A stretch of DNA of 38,739 nt from Crocinitomicaceae bacterium (GTDB taxonomy: Bacteria > Bacteroidota > Bacteroidia > Flavobacteriales_D > Crocinitomicaceae). A program made the translations under genes and the position numbers. Shown one piece after another: positions 1 through 9,709 of this stretch. Every line of letters begins with the position of its first letter. Position 1 is the first letter of the stretch. The notes below the pieces were generated by a model. The model made no database searches. It was not told the DNA's origin and was given only the letters and a program-made list of their open reading frames with translations. The stretch lies in NCBI GenBank assembly GCA_022448165.1, contig JAKVAS010000018.1, forward strand, positions 1 through 38,739. Reading direction: 5' to 3'.

Positions 1-2164
1 ATAATTCTGTACTATAAAACCCTCCATAATTATTGATTGTTGCCACTAAGAACTCCAACGGGAAATATGCTTTCAAAAATAAACATTGATAACTTTCAAC
101 TGCATAAGAAGCCGAATGACCTTTTGCAAAAGCATAGCCCGCAAAACTTTCCGTTTGTCTCCAGACCTCTGAAGTTAATTCTAGTGAATGTCCTTTCTTG
201 TGAAGACAATTATCGAAGAACTTTTGCTTTACCGCCTGAAACTCTTCTCTTGAACGAAACTTCCCTGACATTCCTCGTCTCATCTTGTCTGCCTCACCCA
301 GTGTTAAACCAGCAAAATGGTGTGCCACCTTAATCACATCTTCTTGATATACCATCACACCAAATGTTTCTGGCATTAACTCTAATAAAACAGGGTGAGC
401 ATCTTTACGTTTTTCAGGATGACGAAATCGTTTAATATATTCATTCATCATTCCTGATTTTGCCACACCAGGGCGAATAACAGAACTTGCTGCTACCAAT
501 CCTAAATAATCATCTACTTGCAATTTCTTCAATAACATTCGCATCGCTGGAGATTCTACATAAAAGCATCCAACCGCTTGTGCCCCTCGAAGTATTTTTT
601 TTATTCGTTCATCGTTTTTAAACCGATTCATATTATGAATATCAACAACCTCAGCTTGGGGTTGATTGTACTCAATAATGCTCAATGTATCTTTGATTTT
701 ACTCAGCCCTCGTTGACTAAGAATATCAAACTTATATAACCCCACATCTTCTGCAACATGCATATCAAATTGAAGTGTCGGATAACCCTTCGGAGGAAAA
801 AAGGTAGCACAAAAATATTGAATACTTTTTTCTGCAATAACGATACCACTTGCATGCACACTCATATGGCTAGGAAACCCCTGAATATATGCAGCATATT
901 TAAGTACCAATGTAAACAAATGCGTAGCATTCCATGCCTGTATATTTCCGTCACTAAGTAGGTCAATTTCCTCCTTGGGTAATCCAAACACTTTACCGAG
1001 CTCTCTAACGACCGCCTTATATTGAAAGGTATTATATGTTGCAACAAGAGCTACATTTTTAAATCGTTCAAAAATGTAGCGTGTTACATCCTCCCTCTCA
1101 CGCCATGAAAAATCAATATCAAAATCAGGTGGATTCTTTCGATATAGATTAATGAATCGTTCAAAATACAAGTCCAGTTCAATTGGATCTACATCCGTAA
1201 TTCGTAACAAGTAAGCGACAACACTGTTCGCTCCACTTCCTCTCCCGACATAGAAATACCCTTTTGATCGAGCATACTTTACGATGTCCCAATTCATTAA
1301 AAAATAGGAGACAAATCCCATTTGCTCAATTGTTTTCAACTCCATATTGATCCGCTGACGAATTACCTCCGTCGCATTAGGGTAACGGTATTCAACACCT
1401 TGTTTACACAATTGTTTGAGCAATACGAGATCTTCTTCATCCGATCTTGTGTAATTTTTCTGATTCTGATGTTCTATTCCTTCCGAAAAATCAAATTCTA
1501 TAGTGCATTCCTCTAATAACCTTTGGGTATTTAGAATGATTTCTGGGTAGTTTTCGTACAACAACAACAGACGGTCCTTAGAAAGCATTCGGTGATGTGA
1601 TTTTCCTTCTTCTGTTATTGGAAGCTTACTCAAAAGAAGGCTTAAATCCACTGCACGCAACAAACGATGTGCGTTAAAATCTTTCTTATTTCTAAATGTT
1701 ACCGTTTGTAGAATAACCGATTTACGCGTATCAAAACCTGTTAATCGAACAGAAGGAATATCTTCCGGACGGATACCTACAAACTCATTTTCCTTTAATT
1801 CATATTTTCTTTCCTTTTCATATGGATAAACAACCCATGTATTTTTAAGCTCAGGAGCAATGCAAGGCACACGTTTGCCATGATGCAAAACAATGGTTAG
1901 ATAATTGTTTATCGCTTGAAAACCAATATTGTCTTTTGCAATCAGAACGAACTGTTGCTTGACTCCATTCCTAAAATCAACACCAACAACCGGTATTACA
2001 TTATGTTTCTTTGCTTCCCGAACAAAACTTAAACATGCCGAAGTACTGTTAATATCTGTGAGTGCAATGGTTTTTATTCCATTTTTTACCGATAATTGCA
2101 ACAATGTCTTGACATCAAAAGCCCCATATCGCAAACTATAATATGTATGCGTATTTAAATACAT
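1..2164 (-). CDS. dnaE: DNA polymerase III alpha subunit family protein (DnaE-like paralog), 3' end outside window
   Basis: Continuous minus-strand reading frame to the window edge, not in the ORF track because it has no stop here. Starts MYLNTHTYYSLRYGAFDVKTLLQLSVKNGIKTIALTDINSTSACLSF; contains VGRGSGANSVVAYLLRITDVDPIELDLYFERFINLYRKNPPDFDIDFSWREREDV and GVMVYQEDVIKVAHHFAGLTLGEADKMRRGMSGK, characteristic of C-family polymerases. Confidence 0.9.
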   Translation of the reverse strand, partial: MYLNTHTYYSLRYGAFDVKTLLQLSVKNGIKTIALTDINSTSACLSFVREAKKHNVIPVVGVDFRNGVKQQFVLIAKDNIGFQAINNYLTIVLHHGKRVPCIAPELKNTWVVYPYEKERKYELKENEFVGIRPEDIPSVRLTGFDTRKSVILQTVTFRNKKDFNAHRLLRAVDLSLLLSKLPITEEGKSHHRMLSKDRLLLLYENYPEIILNTQRLLEECTIEFDFSEGIEHQNQKNYTRSDEEDLVLLKQLCKQGVEYRYPNATEVIRQRINMELKTIEQMGFVSYFLMNWDIVKYARSKGYFYVGRGSGANSVVAYLLRITDVDPIELDLYFERFINLYRKNPPDFDIDFSWREREDVTRYIFERFKNVALVATYNTFQYKAVVRELGKVFGLPKEEIDLLSDGNIQAWNATHLFTLVLKYAAYIQGFPSHMSVHASGIVIAEKSIQYFCATFFPPKGYPTLQFDMHVAEDVGLYKFDILSQRGLSKIKDTLSIIEYNQPQAEVVDIHNMNRFKNDERIKKILRGAQAVGCFYVESPAMRMLLKKLQVDDYLGLVAASSVIRPGVAKSGMMNEYIKRFRHPEKRKDAHPVLLELMPETFGVMVYQEDVIKVAHHFAGLTLGEADKMRRGMSGKFRSREEFQAVKQKFFDNCLHKKGHSLELTSEVWRQTESFAGYAFAKGHSASYAVESYQCLFLKAYFPLEFLVATINNYGGFYSTEL

Positions 2165-2196
2165 TCGTATGTTTAAAAATAACTGAGGCTGAAGAA

Positions 2197-2204
2197 CAAA
2201 TATA
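2197..2204 (-). promoter_or_regulatory. candidate Bacteroidota -7 box (TATATTTG) for the dnaE-like gene
   Basis: Minus strand TATATTTG matches TAnnTTTG, 33 nt upstream of the ATG; no clear -33 TTG. Confidence 0.35.
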
Positions 2205-2209
2205 GGTAA

Positions 2210-2270
2210 AAAAACCAAAAAGATTATATTATAACCATCATTTGATTAGAATATAATCTTTTTGGTTTTT
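2210..2270. repeat. perfect 21-bp inverted repeat with 19-nt spacer between divergent genes
   Basis: Left arm 2210-2230 AAAAACCAAAAAGATTATATT; right arm 2250-2270 AATATAATCTTTTTGGTTTTT. Confidence 0.9.
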
Positions 2271-2303
2271 AGGATTCCTAGAATCAAGCATGTTACTTAA
2301 TAG

Positions 2304-2311
2304 TACTTTTG
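2304..2311 (+). promoter_or_regulatory. candidate Bacteroidota -7 box (TACTTTTG) for the DUF2141 operon
   Basis: TACTTTTG matches TAnnTTTG upstream of the ATG at 2363; no clear -33 TTG. Confidence 0.4.
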
Positions 2312-2362
2312 TAAGTACACAATCATTTGGCCGTCCAAGGCAACAAGACAAGAAACGAGAAT

Positions 2363-2806
2363 ATGAAAAAAATTGGTTTTGTATTATTAACGCTAGTTGC
2401 ATTATTTGGCATATCTGCCACTACAAGTTCATCATCGAATCATTCGATATCTCTTGATTTATATAATATTCGAAATACAAAGGGGAATATGTATATCTAT
2501 TTATATAATTACTCCAATCAATATCCATATCATCCATACAAACACTTTAAGATTAGTAAGCAGAACGTAAAAGATGGTCATTTACGATACACCATTTCTT
2601 CCTTAAAGAAAGGGCAATATGTAATCACCGCTATTGATGACGAGAATGCTAACAATAATTTGGACCGTGTACTCGGTATTCCAAAAGAAGGCTATGCCTT
2701 TTCAAACAACGTAAAAGGTTTTATACTTCCCGCTTATCATCGTCTTCAGTTTCAATTGTCTGAATCAAAAAAACATTTAAGTCTTAAAGTTCAATACGTA
2801 AAATGA
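2363..2806 (+). CDS. DUF2141 domain-containing secreted protein
   Basis: The tracked start at 2327 is TTG; ATG at 2363 gives a signal peptide (MKKIGFVLLTLVALFGISA). C-terminal GIPKEGYAFSNNVKG motif is DUF2141-like. Confidence 0.75.
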   Translation: MKKIGFVLLTLVALFGISATTSSSSNHSISLDLYNIRNTKGNMYIYLYNYSNQYPYHPYKHFKISKQNVKDGHLRYTISSLKKGQYVITAIDDENANNNLDRVLGIPKEGYAFSNNVKGFILPAYHRLQFQLSESKKHLSLKVQYVK

Positions 2807-4404
2807 GAATTATTCTTCTTTCCAGTGCATTCCTAATTTCATTTTTTGGAAGTACGCAGCAATCTTTTGATTTTTTTGAAACCGCAGATGGCTTCTTTAA
2901 AAAATACTGTTTAAACGGAAAAGTTGACTACGAAAACATTCAATCTGACACAACACTTCCAACACTGATTAAGCATATTGAATCCGACGCAATTCCAATT
3001 GGGGATGAAAAAGCATATTTAATTAATGTTTATAATCTTTTCGTTATTAATCAGGTAGCTAAAAAATATCCGATTGAATCCCCAATGGATGACCCTTCAT
3101 TTTTCACAAAGAAATACATGATCCTTCATGGAAAAACAGTTTCATTAAATCATCTTGAAAACGAAATACTACGTAAGAAATATTCAGATCCACGTTTGCA
3201 CTTTGTCCTTGTTTGTGGAGCCATTGGATGTCCACCAATTGTAAATTTTGCTTACAGAACATCCATGCTTGAAAAACAAATGGATATCCAAACAAAAAAA
3301 GCGCTCAACAACACTGATTTCCTTTATCAAAAGGCGGATGAAAAAATTATATATCTATCCGAAATCTTCAATTGGTATAAATCAGATTTCGGGAAATCGA
3401 CGTCTGAAGTAATCAACTACATCAACACCTTTAGAAATAATCCATTTGATGCTACCTATCGAATTAAATACTATCCATACAACTGGACGTTAAACGGATT
3501 AAATGTAGCTATTCCTAATTCAACAAATGTTAATCAGCCCCCATCAGAAAATATAAATCTTCAACAATTCACTGCTGGAAGTTTATTAGCAAAAGGAAAG
3601 ATGGACTTCACACTTTTCAACACTATGTACACAGAGTCTCGTCAAAATTGGTTAGGCGATCGTTTCTCTGGTTATCGAACAACTTTTATAACGCATCAGC
3701 TTCAATGGACAATTGGTACCACAAAAAACAAACGTATCAACTTAGGGTTCGATTTAAGCTTTAGATATTCTGGAAACTCATCAGATTCAACAATTGGCGG
3801 AATTAAAACTGCTTTAGGGTTCAAAAATACAGATAGTAGTCGTGTAGGTTTAACCTCTGCAGGAATTCGTTTAAAAGTTCAACCGTTCAAAAACGTAAGT
3901 GATTTTTCTATTCAAAGTACTTTCCTCATTCCGACCATTAGCCACCCCGAAGGAAAAAGTGCGACTAATGGTGAAAGCGATGGTTTATACTGGGCTGACT
4001 GGAATAGATATACATGGTGGAATCAATTGTTCTATACTAAGTCTTTTGGTAATTTTCAATTATTCACTGAGGCCGACCTTCTTTTCCGTTTCCGTTCGAA
4101 TAAAAGTCAAATTGGAATGTTAGACCTTCCGATAAGTGCTTTTTTAAGTTATTTTCCAACGAAAAAAATTACGGTATATGCAATGACTCAACATGTTCAT
4201 CGTTTTACAAACGGCATAACTCCAAATGATCCTGTCGTTACAGATTGGGTTATTCCTTCCAGCTACACAGCTTCGGGTCTTGGGTTTAAGTATCAACTAT
4301 TGAGTAATTTAAACATTGAATTGTTATATACTAACTTCTGGAGATCGAGGAATGCTGGACTTGGAAGCACTTTCAATATAGGACTTAAATTCCTGACCAG
4401 GTGA
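2803..4404 (+). CDS. DUF547 domain-containing protein with C-terminal beta-barrel-like extension
   Basis: N-terminal half is DUF547-like (AYLINVYNLFVINQVAKKYPI...HFVLVCGAIGCPPI...IYLSEIFNWYKSDFG). Residues ~255-533 have alternating amphipathic strands typical of outer-membrane proteins. ATGA overlap with the upstream gene. Confidence 0.75.
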   Translation: MRIILLSSAFLISFFGSTQQSFDFFETADGFFKKYCLNGKVDYENIQSDTTLPTLIKHIESDAIPIGDEKAYLINVYNLFVINQVAKKYPIESPMDDPSFFTKKYMILHGKTVSLNHLENEILRKKYSDPRLHFVLVCGAIGCPPIVNFAYRTSMLEKQMDIQTKKALNNTDFLYQKADEKIIYLSEIFNWYKSDFGKSTSEVINYINTFRNNPFDATYRIKYYPYNWTLNGLNVAIPNSTNVNQPPSENINLQQFTAGSLLAKGKMDFTLFNTMYTESRQNWLGDRFSGYRTTFITHQLQWTIGTTKNKRINLGFDLSFRYSGNSSDSTIGGIKTALGFKNTDSSRVGLTSAGIRLKVQPFKNVSDFSIQSTFLIPTISHPEGKSATNGESDGLYWADWNRYTWWNQLFYTKSFGNFQLFTEADLLFRFRSNKSQIGMLDLPISAFLSYFPTKKITVYAMTQHVHRFTNGITPNDPVVTDWVIPSSYTASGLGFKYQLLSNLNIELLYTNFWRSRNAGLGSTFNIGLKFLTR

Positions 4405-5702
4405 AAACAACTATCTCTTTACTCTTCTTAATTTTCATTGGCTTCCCTGCCTCTACACAGGAAAACATGCCAAATTTTGAAGGAAAAATTAATGATATAT
4501 CATTTGAGGGATTAACGACAACAAAAGAGAGTTACTTAAAAAAAATTATATCAACGCAAGAAGGAAATGGTTTTGATAGTACAACATTAAAACAAGACCT
4601 ATTCTTACTACGAAATTTAAACTTATTCTTTTCTGTTAATTTCAAGGTTTCCAACCCAACAAATGATGTTGTCCATATCACCTTTATTATTCGAGAAGCA
4701 AGGTATTTATACCCGATCATTTCTGCGTCTGGATTTAAAGATCAACTAAAACTTCAAATTGGTGCAAATCATATTAACTTTTTAGGTAGAGCACAATCCT
4801 TCGGGGCATTATATCAATTTTATGATCGACATTCCATTTCAGTATTTCACACTGCAAATCGACATTCCAATAGTAAGACGGGACATTTGTTGGCTATAGC
4901 AAAATACTCAACAATAGAACCATTATATGCTCAAGACACCGTTAGTCAATTCAACTTCGACAATTATTCAATTTCAGTTGGGGGACATTACTGGATTAAT
5001 CAATACTTAAATCTAGGAATAGGAGGTTCTTACATGTACGAAGATTACACACAACGTGATCTCGGATTTATCATAAATAACGGACAAAATAAATTTAACT
5101 TTCATAAACATCAATTAAGATCAAGTGTAAATTTTAATGAGGTAGATAATCAATTTGAACGTCTTTCTGGATTTAAATGGCAAGTATATGGTGAATGGAT
5201 ACACACCTATCTACCAAATAAGATGGGAGCTTCACCTAGTCCTCCAGCTTTTATAAAAGCAACATTCGACTATATCTTTTACAAATCAATTAAGAAGAAC
5301 GGAAACTTTGCGGTAAAATCTCGTTTGGGCATATCAACAAATCATGCCAGTCCTTTTGCTCCTTTTGTTTTAGATGGTTTTCAAAATGTTCGAGGAATTG
5401 GTAATCGCGTAGAACGAGGAACAGCAGAATTTATTTTTAATATCGAATACCGTCACACTATACTTCGAAATAAATATACCACAATACAAGCTGCGATCTT
5501 TTCTGATTACGGTTCATTACGTTCTCCTGGCTCCAAAATTTCAAAATTATTTCATGAAACCTCTCAAAATCTGTTCACAGGAGGAGGGCTGCGCTTTCAT
5601 CTCAATGTCTTATATAAAACATCTCTTAGAATTGATTACTCTGCAACCCCATTTGCGCCAAATACTGGAGGATTTACGTTTGGTTTCGGTCAATTTTTTT
5701 AA
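4401..5702 (+). CDS. POTRA plus Omp85/BamA-like outer membrane protein
   Basis: Signal peptide, POTRA-like ISFEGLTTTKESYLKKII...LFLLRNLNLFFSVNFKV, barrel with C-terminal GGGLRFHLNVLYKTSLRIDYSATPF...GFTFGFGQFF. GTGA overlap with the upstream gene. Confidence 0.7.
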   Translation: MKTTISLLFLIFIGFPASTQENMPNFEGKINDISFEGLTTTKESYLKKIISTQEGNGFDSTTLKQDLFLLRNLNLFFSVNFKVSNPTNDVVHITFIIREARYLYPIISASGFKDQLKLQIGANHINFLGRAQSFGALYQFYDRHSISVFHTANRHSNSKTGHLLAIAKYSTIEPLYAQDTVSQFNFDNYSISVGGHYWINQYLNLGIGGSYMYEDYTQRDLGFIINNGQNKFNFHKHQLRSSVNFNEVDNQFERLSGFKWQVYGEWIHTYLPNKMGASPSPPAFIKATFDYIFYKSIKKNGNFAVKSRLGISTNHASPFAPFVLDGFQNVRGIGNRVERGTAEFIFNIEYRHTILRNKYTTIQAAIFSDYGSLRSPGSKISKLFHETSQNLFTGGGLRFHLNVLYKTSLRIDYSATPFAPNTGGFTFGFGQFF

Positions 5703-5936
5703 TGCTTGTTTCTCCTAAATTAACACTTTAAGAGAATGACATCTTATACTCATGATATTCAGCGAATCATTATAAAAAGTGATCGATTAACGCAATATAG
5801 CTTCATATAATTCACACTTATGTAAACTTTTTAATTACATTTGTCTTAACCATTGGATACTTGATCTAATAAAAGAATATAATTCGCCTATTATATGAAC
5901 AGTATACAAGAAGTCAAAGTATACAGTGGTTAGGTT

Positions 5937-5975
5937 ACAATGAGGGCAAAAACAATTGTTTTTTGCCCTCATTGT
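5937..5975. terminator. bidirectional intrinsic terminator
   Basis: 16-bp perfect arms ACAATGAGGGCAAAAA / TTTTTGCCCTCATTGT with a 7-nt loop, between convergent genes. Confidence 0.8.
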
Positions 5976-5989
5976 TTAACTAAAAGCAC

Positions 5990-6934
5990 TTAGTCATCAA
6001 AATAAAGGAAGTAATACGCCTCTACATTATCTAGATAAGCTCCATCAAATCCGGCATTAATGATCTTCTTGATGTACGAATTATCATTTCCATAGATAAT
6101 ATCTTTCCAATCTTGCTTCCAAAACTTCACCCACAACTCGTCTTCATACCCTTCATAAGGCTTCTTTAGAAAATTAGGATTTCCTTTTTTCCAATCATCC
6201 TCCCAATAATACCTATAAGACTCCGCAGCACCAATATTTATATACGAAAGGACTATTCTTTTACCTCCATTTGCCTTCGTTTTAAGCTGCTCAATCTCTA
6301 ATGCAGTAAATGGAGTTTCTTCGAAAAACAAATCAATCAAAACCACGTCAAAATTTGTTGACGCAATGGTATTAATCATATCTAACTTTGATACAAAACT
6401 ATCCGTGCTAATTAAGTATAAATAATTTTGCGCATCACCTAATGTCAAAATATCGTTCGAATTCTCATTAGAAACTACATTCGGAATCTGCGTATAATTA
6501 TAATTTGTACTGTTTCGAGGAAAGCAAATAAAGCCTTCATTGAGGTTATTTTGTATCGCTGACGCTACATTTATAGTATCTAAAACAAACTCGGAAACCA
6601 TAATTTTCTTTGTTTCAGAAAGTGTTCGTAACATTTCTAAACGATAAGAATCAAGTTGAGCTGTTCCATTATAGAACAATTCTTCTATTCCAAACCCATC
6701 AACCGAAGACAAGTATGCGGCACTCACTTTTCTTGTAGGGTCACCCCCAACAAATCCCAATTCAGGGCCATTCTGAGGAACAATAATAAATTAAGATGAT
6801 TCTTGCCTAGCATAACGAGCCAGTTCAATCACAAATTCCTGTATTTTGACCGCTTTACGATCAGACCTTTTTTCTTTTGAACAGCTCGTGAGAACAATAC
6901 TCCACAATAGCAACAAAACAACATGGCCCTTCAT
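5990..6934 (-). pseudogene. GH114/TM1410-like putative glycoside hydrolase lipoprotein, interrupted by an in-frame TAA
   Basis: MKGHVVLLLLWSIVLTSCSKEKRSDRKAVKIQEFVIELARYARQESS*FIIVPQNGPELGFVGGD... reads in one frame from ATG at 6934 to the stop at 5990, apart from TAA at 6791-6793. N-terminal lipobox LTSC. Confidence 0.75.
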
Positions 6935-6997
6935 AGTATGAGAATTAGTACATTAACAACGATAATCGAAATGAAAAATTGTCTCTATAAATATACC

Positions 6998-8353
6998 TTA
7001 AAAAGCTCTTAATTTCGTTTTAGAGAAACCAAAATTCACTCCTGCTAAGGCCAATACATTATTGACATTTGTGAAATCTTTTCCAAAAGTTGCGGTCAAA
7101 TAAAAATTTGAGGAAAGTTGATAACTTCCAATTGCTGCTAGTCTATAATCAGACACCATATCGTTTACAGAATCATGACGATATATATATTCCATCGAAG
7201 CACTAAATTTTCCAATATCATAATTCAATCTAGCGCCTACATCGAATAAATCTGAGTTATCCGAGTAATTTCGAAACTGTTCGTTTTTCACATAACGAAT
7301 TAACAGTGTCGTATAAAAATCATTCCCCCTTGGTCTCCAATTAACTGAGGTCCAAAGTGCCCAACGACTCAACATCAAATCATTAAACGAATTGGTAGCA
7401 GAACTCCCCCCCATCGCACCAGCAAAATCAATAGTAAACACAGGCTTCTCTAAAACCCCCATATATGATTTTTGAAGTGCTTTCAATTCATCAAAATTTC
7501 CATCTGCCAATAGGTCTACCATCATTCCTTTTAGCGAGTCTAATTTTTTAATTTGAGATGAACTAAACTGTTGATAAGGACGTGTACGAAACCCTCCTGT
7601 TACCAAATTAGATGTATCCGTCTTAATACTTGCTGCAGAAAATGAAAAATTATGAATTAACTGTCTATGCTTTTTATACACATCTTCGGATGAAAGCTTT
7701 GGGTGATCCATCAACCAAAACGGGGCCACCTCAACAGCTCCTCCTGCGCCCTCCAGCACCCCTAATATTCCAATTCCAAAACCTTGTGGCGTTGTCGGTC
7801 GTTCAATAGATGAAGGCGTTTGATCCATTAAAATAAATCCAGGCGAACTTGGTGTTTCCAGATTCTGAAATGCTAAATCATTTGTAATCTGCCCAATTGA
7901 AAAATTAGAAAACCCAAATAAAAAAATCAATGCTCCAATAACCTTGAATAAGTATGTTCCAATAAAAGAAGCTACACCATCCTCAGGCGCATCACCACTG
8001 TCAATTTTAGTATATATAACCTTATTATTTTCATTATAAAACGTAGTAGTAATTACACATTTTGATGTAAAATGATTTACATCCATAACATTTGTCACTA
8101 AATCAATCGATTTTCCTTTAAGGCTTTCAATACTCCCTATATGCGTCGACTGTGAGAGGTCTCCTTTTGCTAAGACTTTAGTTTCATTGGTGATTTTTGA
8201 TCCTCCAATTTGAGCATTTCCGATTACAATAGACACATAAACTTCGTCGGCATTATTCCATTCACCGATCTCTCTTGGAGAAGGCGTCAGTTTGTATTTG
8301 TTGACATCCATAAAAGCAGTTTTATTAAGTTGATCTAAAAGTACATGAATCAA
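6998..8353 (-). CDS. outer-membrane beta-barrel-like protein with N-terminal soluble extension and internal signal-peptide-like segment
   Basis: Open frame of 451 aa; internal FKVIGALIFLFGFSNFSIGQ segment; C-terminal half with barrel-like strands (NFYLTATFGKDFTNVNNVLALAGVNFGFSKTKL). Confidence 0.55.
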   Translation of the reverse strand: MIHVLLDQLNKTAFMDVNKYKLTPSPREIGEWNNADEVYVSIVIGNAQIGGSKITNETKVLAKGDLSQSTHIGSIESLKGKSIDLVTNVMDVNHFTSKCVITTTFYNENNKVIYTKIDSGDAPEDGVASFIGTYLFKVIGALIFLFGFSNFSIGQITNDLAFQNLETPSSPGFILMDQTPSSIERPTTPQGFGIGILGVLEGAGGAVEVAPFWLMDHPKLSSEDVYKKHRQLIHNFSFSAASIKTDTSNLVTGGFRTRPYQQFSSSQIKKLDSLKGMMVDLLADGNFDELKALQKSYMGVLEKPVFTIDFAGAMGGSSATNSFNDLMLSRWALWTSVNWRPRGNDFYTTLLIRYVKNEQFRNYSDNSDLFDVGARLNYDIGKFSASMEYIYRHDSVNDMVSDYRLAAIGSYQLSSNFYLTATFGKDFTNVNNVLALAGVNFGFSKTKLRAF

Positions 8354-8449
8354 CGTAAAACTCTTTCGGTATAAATACCTTAATTTATGTAAAGCGTATT
8401 TTTTTCTATCATTACCCTTTTACCCTTCAATTGTATATCATTTTCAATC

Positions 8450-9709
8450 TTATACCAATATTTGAAATAAATCAGGGTTATTATTAAGGTATTCACCAAA
8501 GAATTTTTTCGCCTTCATTTTTTCCATGAGTGTTTCAATATCTTTTGGATCAAATAACTCTAGACCAACTACTGCTGGACCAGAATTTCGATTATGTTTT
8601 TTTGAATACTCAAAATGTGTAATATCGTCGTTAGGGCCTAAAATATCAGATAAGAACTCCCTTAACGCACCCGCTCTTTGCGGAAATCTAATAATGAAAT
8701 AATGTTTATGGCCAGAATGAAGTAAGGCGCGTTCTTTTATTTCTTCCGTTCGCGTGATATCGTTGTTAGAACCGCTAATCAAACAGACCACATTTTTACC
8801 TTTAATTTCCTCTTGATATTGTTCTAATACAGCAGTGGTTAGTGCGCCTGCTGGCTCCACTACGATAGCATTTTTATTATATAAATCCAATATGGTTTGA
8901 CATACTTTTCCCTCATGCACAGTAACCATTTCATCAAGATTTTCTTTACAAATCTCAAAGTTTAAATCACCAACCTTTTGCACAGAAGCCCCATCCACAA
9001 ACTTATTGATGTCTTCGATTTTAGTATTTACTCCATTTTTTATAGAGGTAGACATAGAAGGAGCCCCTTGAGGCTCCACACCAATCACCTTCGTACTTGC
9101 CGATAACTCTTTAAATATACTTGAGATTCCCGCAGACACCCCTCCTCCTCCAACAGGCAAAAACAAATAATCAATAGGCGCTTTAGATTCTTCTAATATT
9201 TCCAGAGCAATGGTAGCCTGTCCCTCTATTACTTTTATATCATTAAATGGGTGTACAAATGACATGTTATGATTATTACAATATGCAATCGCGCTCTGAG
9301 AAGCGTCATCAAAAGTATCCCCTGTTAAAACAACATCCACATAATCGCCACCAAACATTTTTACTTGTTCAATTTTTTGATTTGGAGTAGGTGCAGGCAT
9401 AAAAATAACTCCCTTTATCTTCTTTACAAAACAAGAGTACGCTACACCTTGAGCATGATTGCCGGCACTAGCACACACAACACCTTGTTTTAATTCAACA
9501 GCTGTTAAAGACGCAATTTTATTATATGCTCCCCTTATTTTATAAGATCTAACCTCTTGTAAATCTTCTCTTTTAAAAATAACGTTAGCGCCGTATTTTT
9601 CCGATAAGTATTGATTCTTTTGTAGCGGTGTTTTTAAAACAACATCCCTCAAAAGAGATGCTGTTTTTTCCACTTCACTTAAATTAACATATTTGATTAA
9701 TGTGGACAT
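8450..9709 (-). CDS. ilvA: threonine ammonia-lyase
   Basis: PLP lysine motif FKREDLQEVRSYKIRGAYN, GGGGVSAG, C-terminal ACT-like region; located in the ilv operon. Confidence 0.93.
   Translation of the reverse strand: MSTLIKYVNLSEVEKTASLLRDVVLKTPLQKNQYLSEKYGANVIFKREDLQEVRSYKIRGAYNKIASLTAVELKQGVVCASAGNHAQGVAYSCFVKKIKGVIFMPAPTPNQKIEQVKMFGGDYVDVVLTGDTFDDASQSAIAYCNNHNMSFVHPFNDIKVIEGQATIALEILEESKAPIDYLFLPVGGGGVSAGISSIFKELSASTKVIGVEPQGAPSMSTSIKNGVNTKIEDINKFVDGASVQKVGDLNFEICKENLDEMVTVHEGKVCQTILDLYNKNAIVVEPAGALTTAVLEQYQEEIKGKNVVCLISGSNNDITRTEEIKERALLHSGHKHYFIIRFPQRAGALREFLSDILGPNDDITHFEYSKKHNRNSGPAVVGLELFDPKDIETLMEKMKAKKFFGEYLNNNPDLFQILV

Noticed and set aside
37-333. 98-aa and other plus-strand ORFs within 1-2141
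   Set aside because: The minus strand encodes a continuous DnaE-like protein across the whole region.
5937-5975. Strong hairpin considered as a riboswitch or small RNA
   Set aside because: Located between convergent genes with A/T tracts on both sides; a bidirectional terminator is sufficient.
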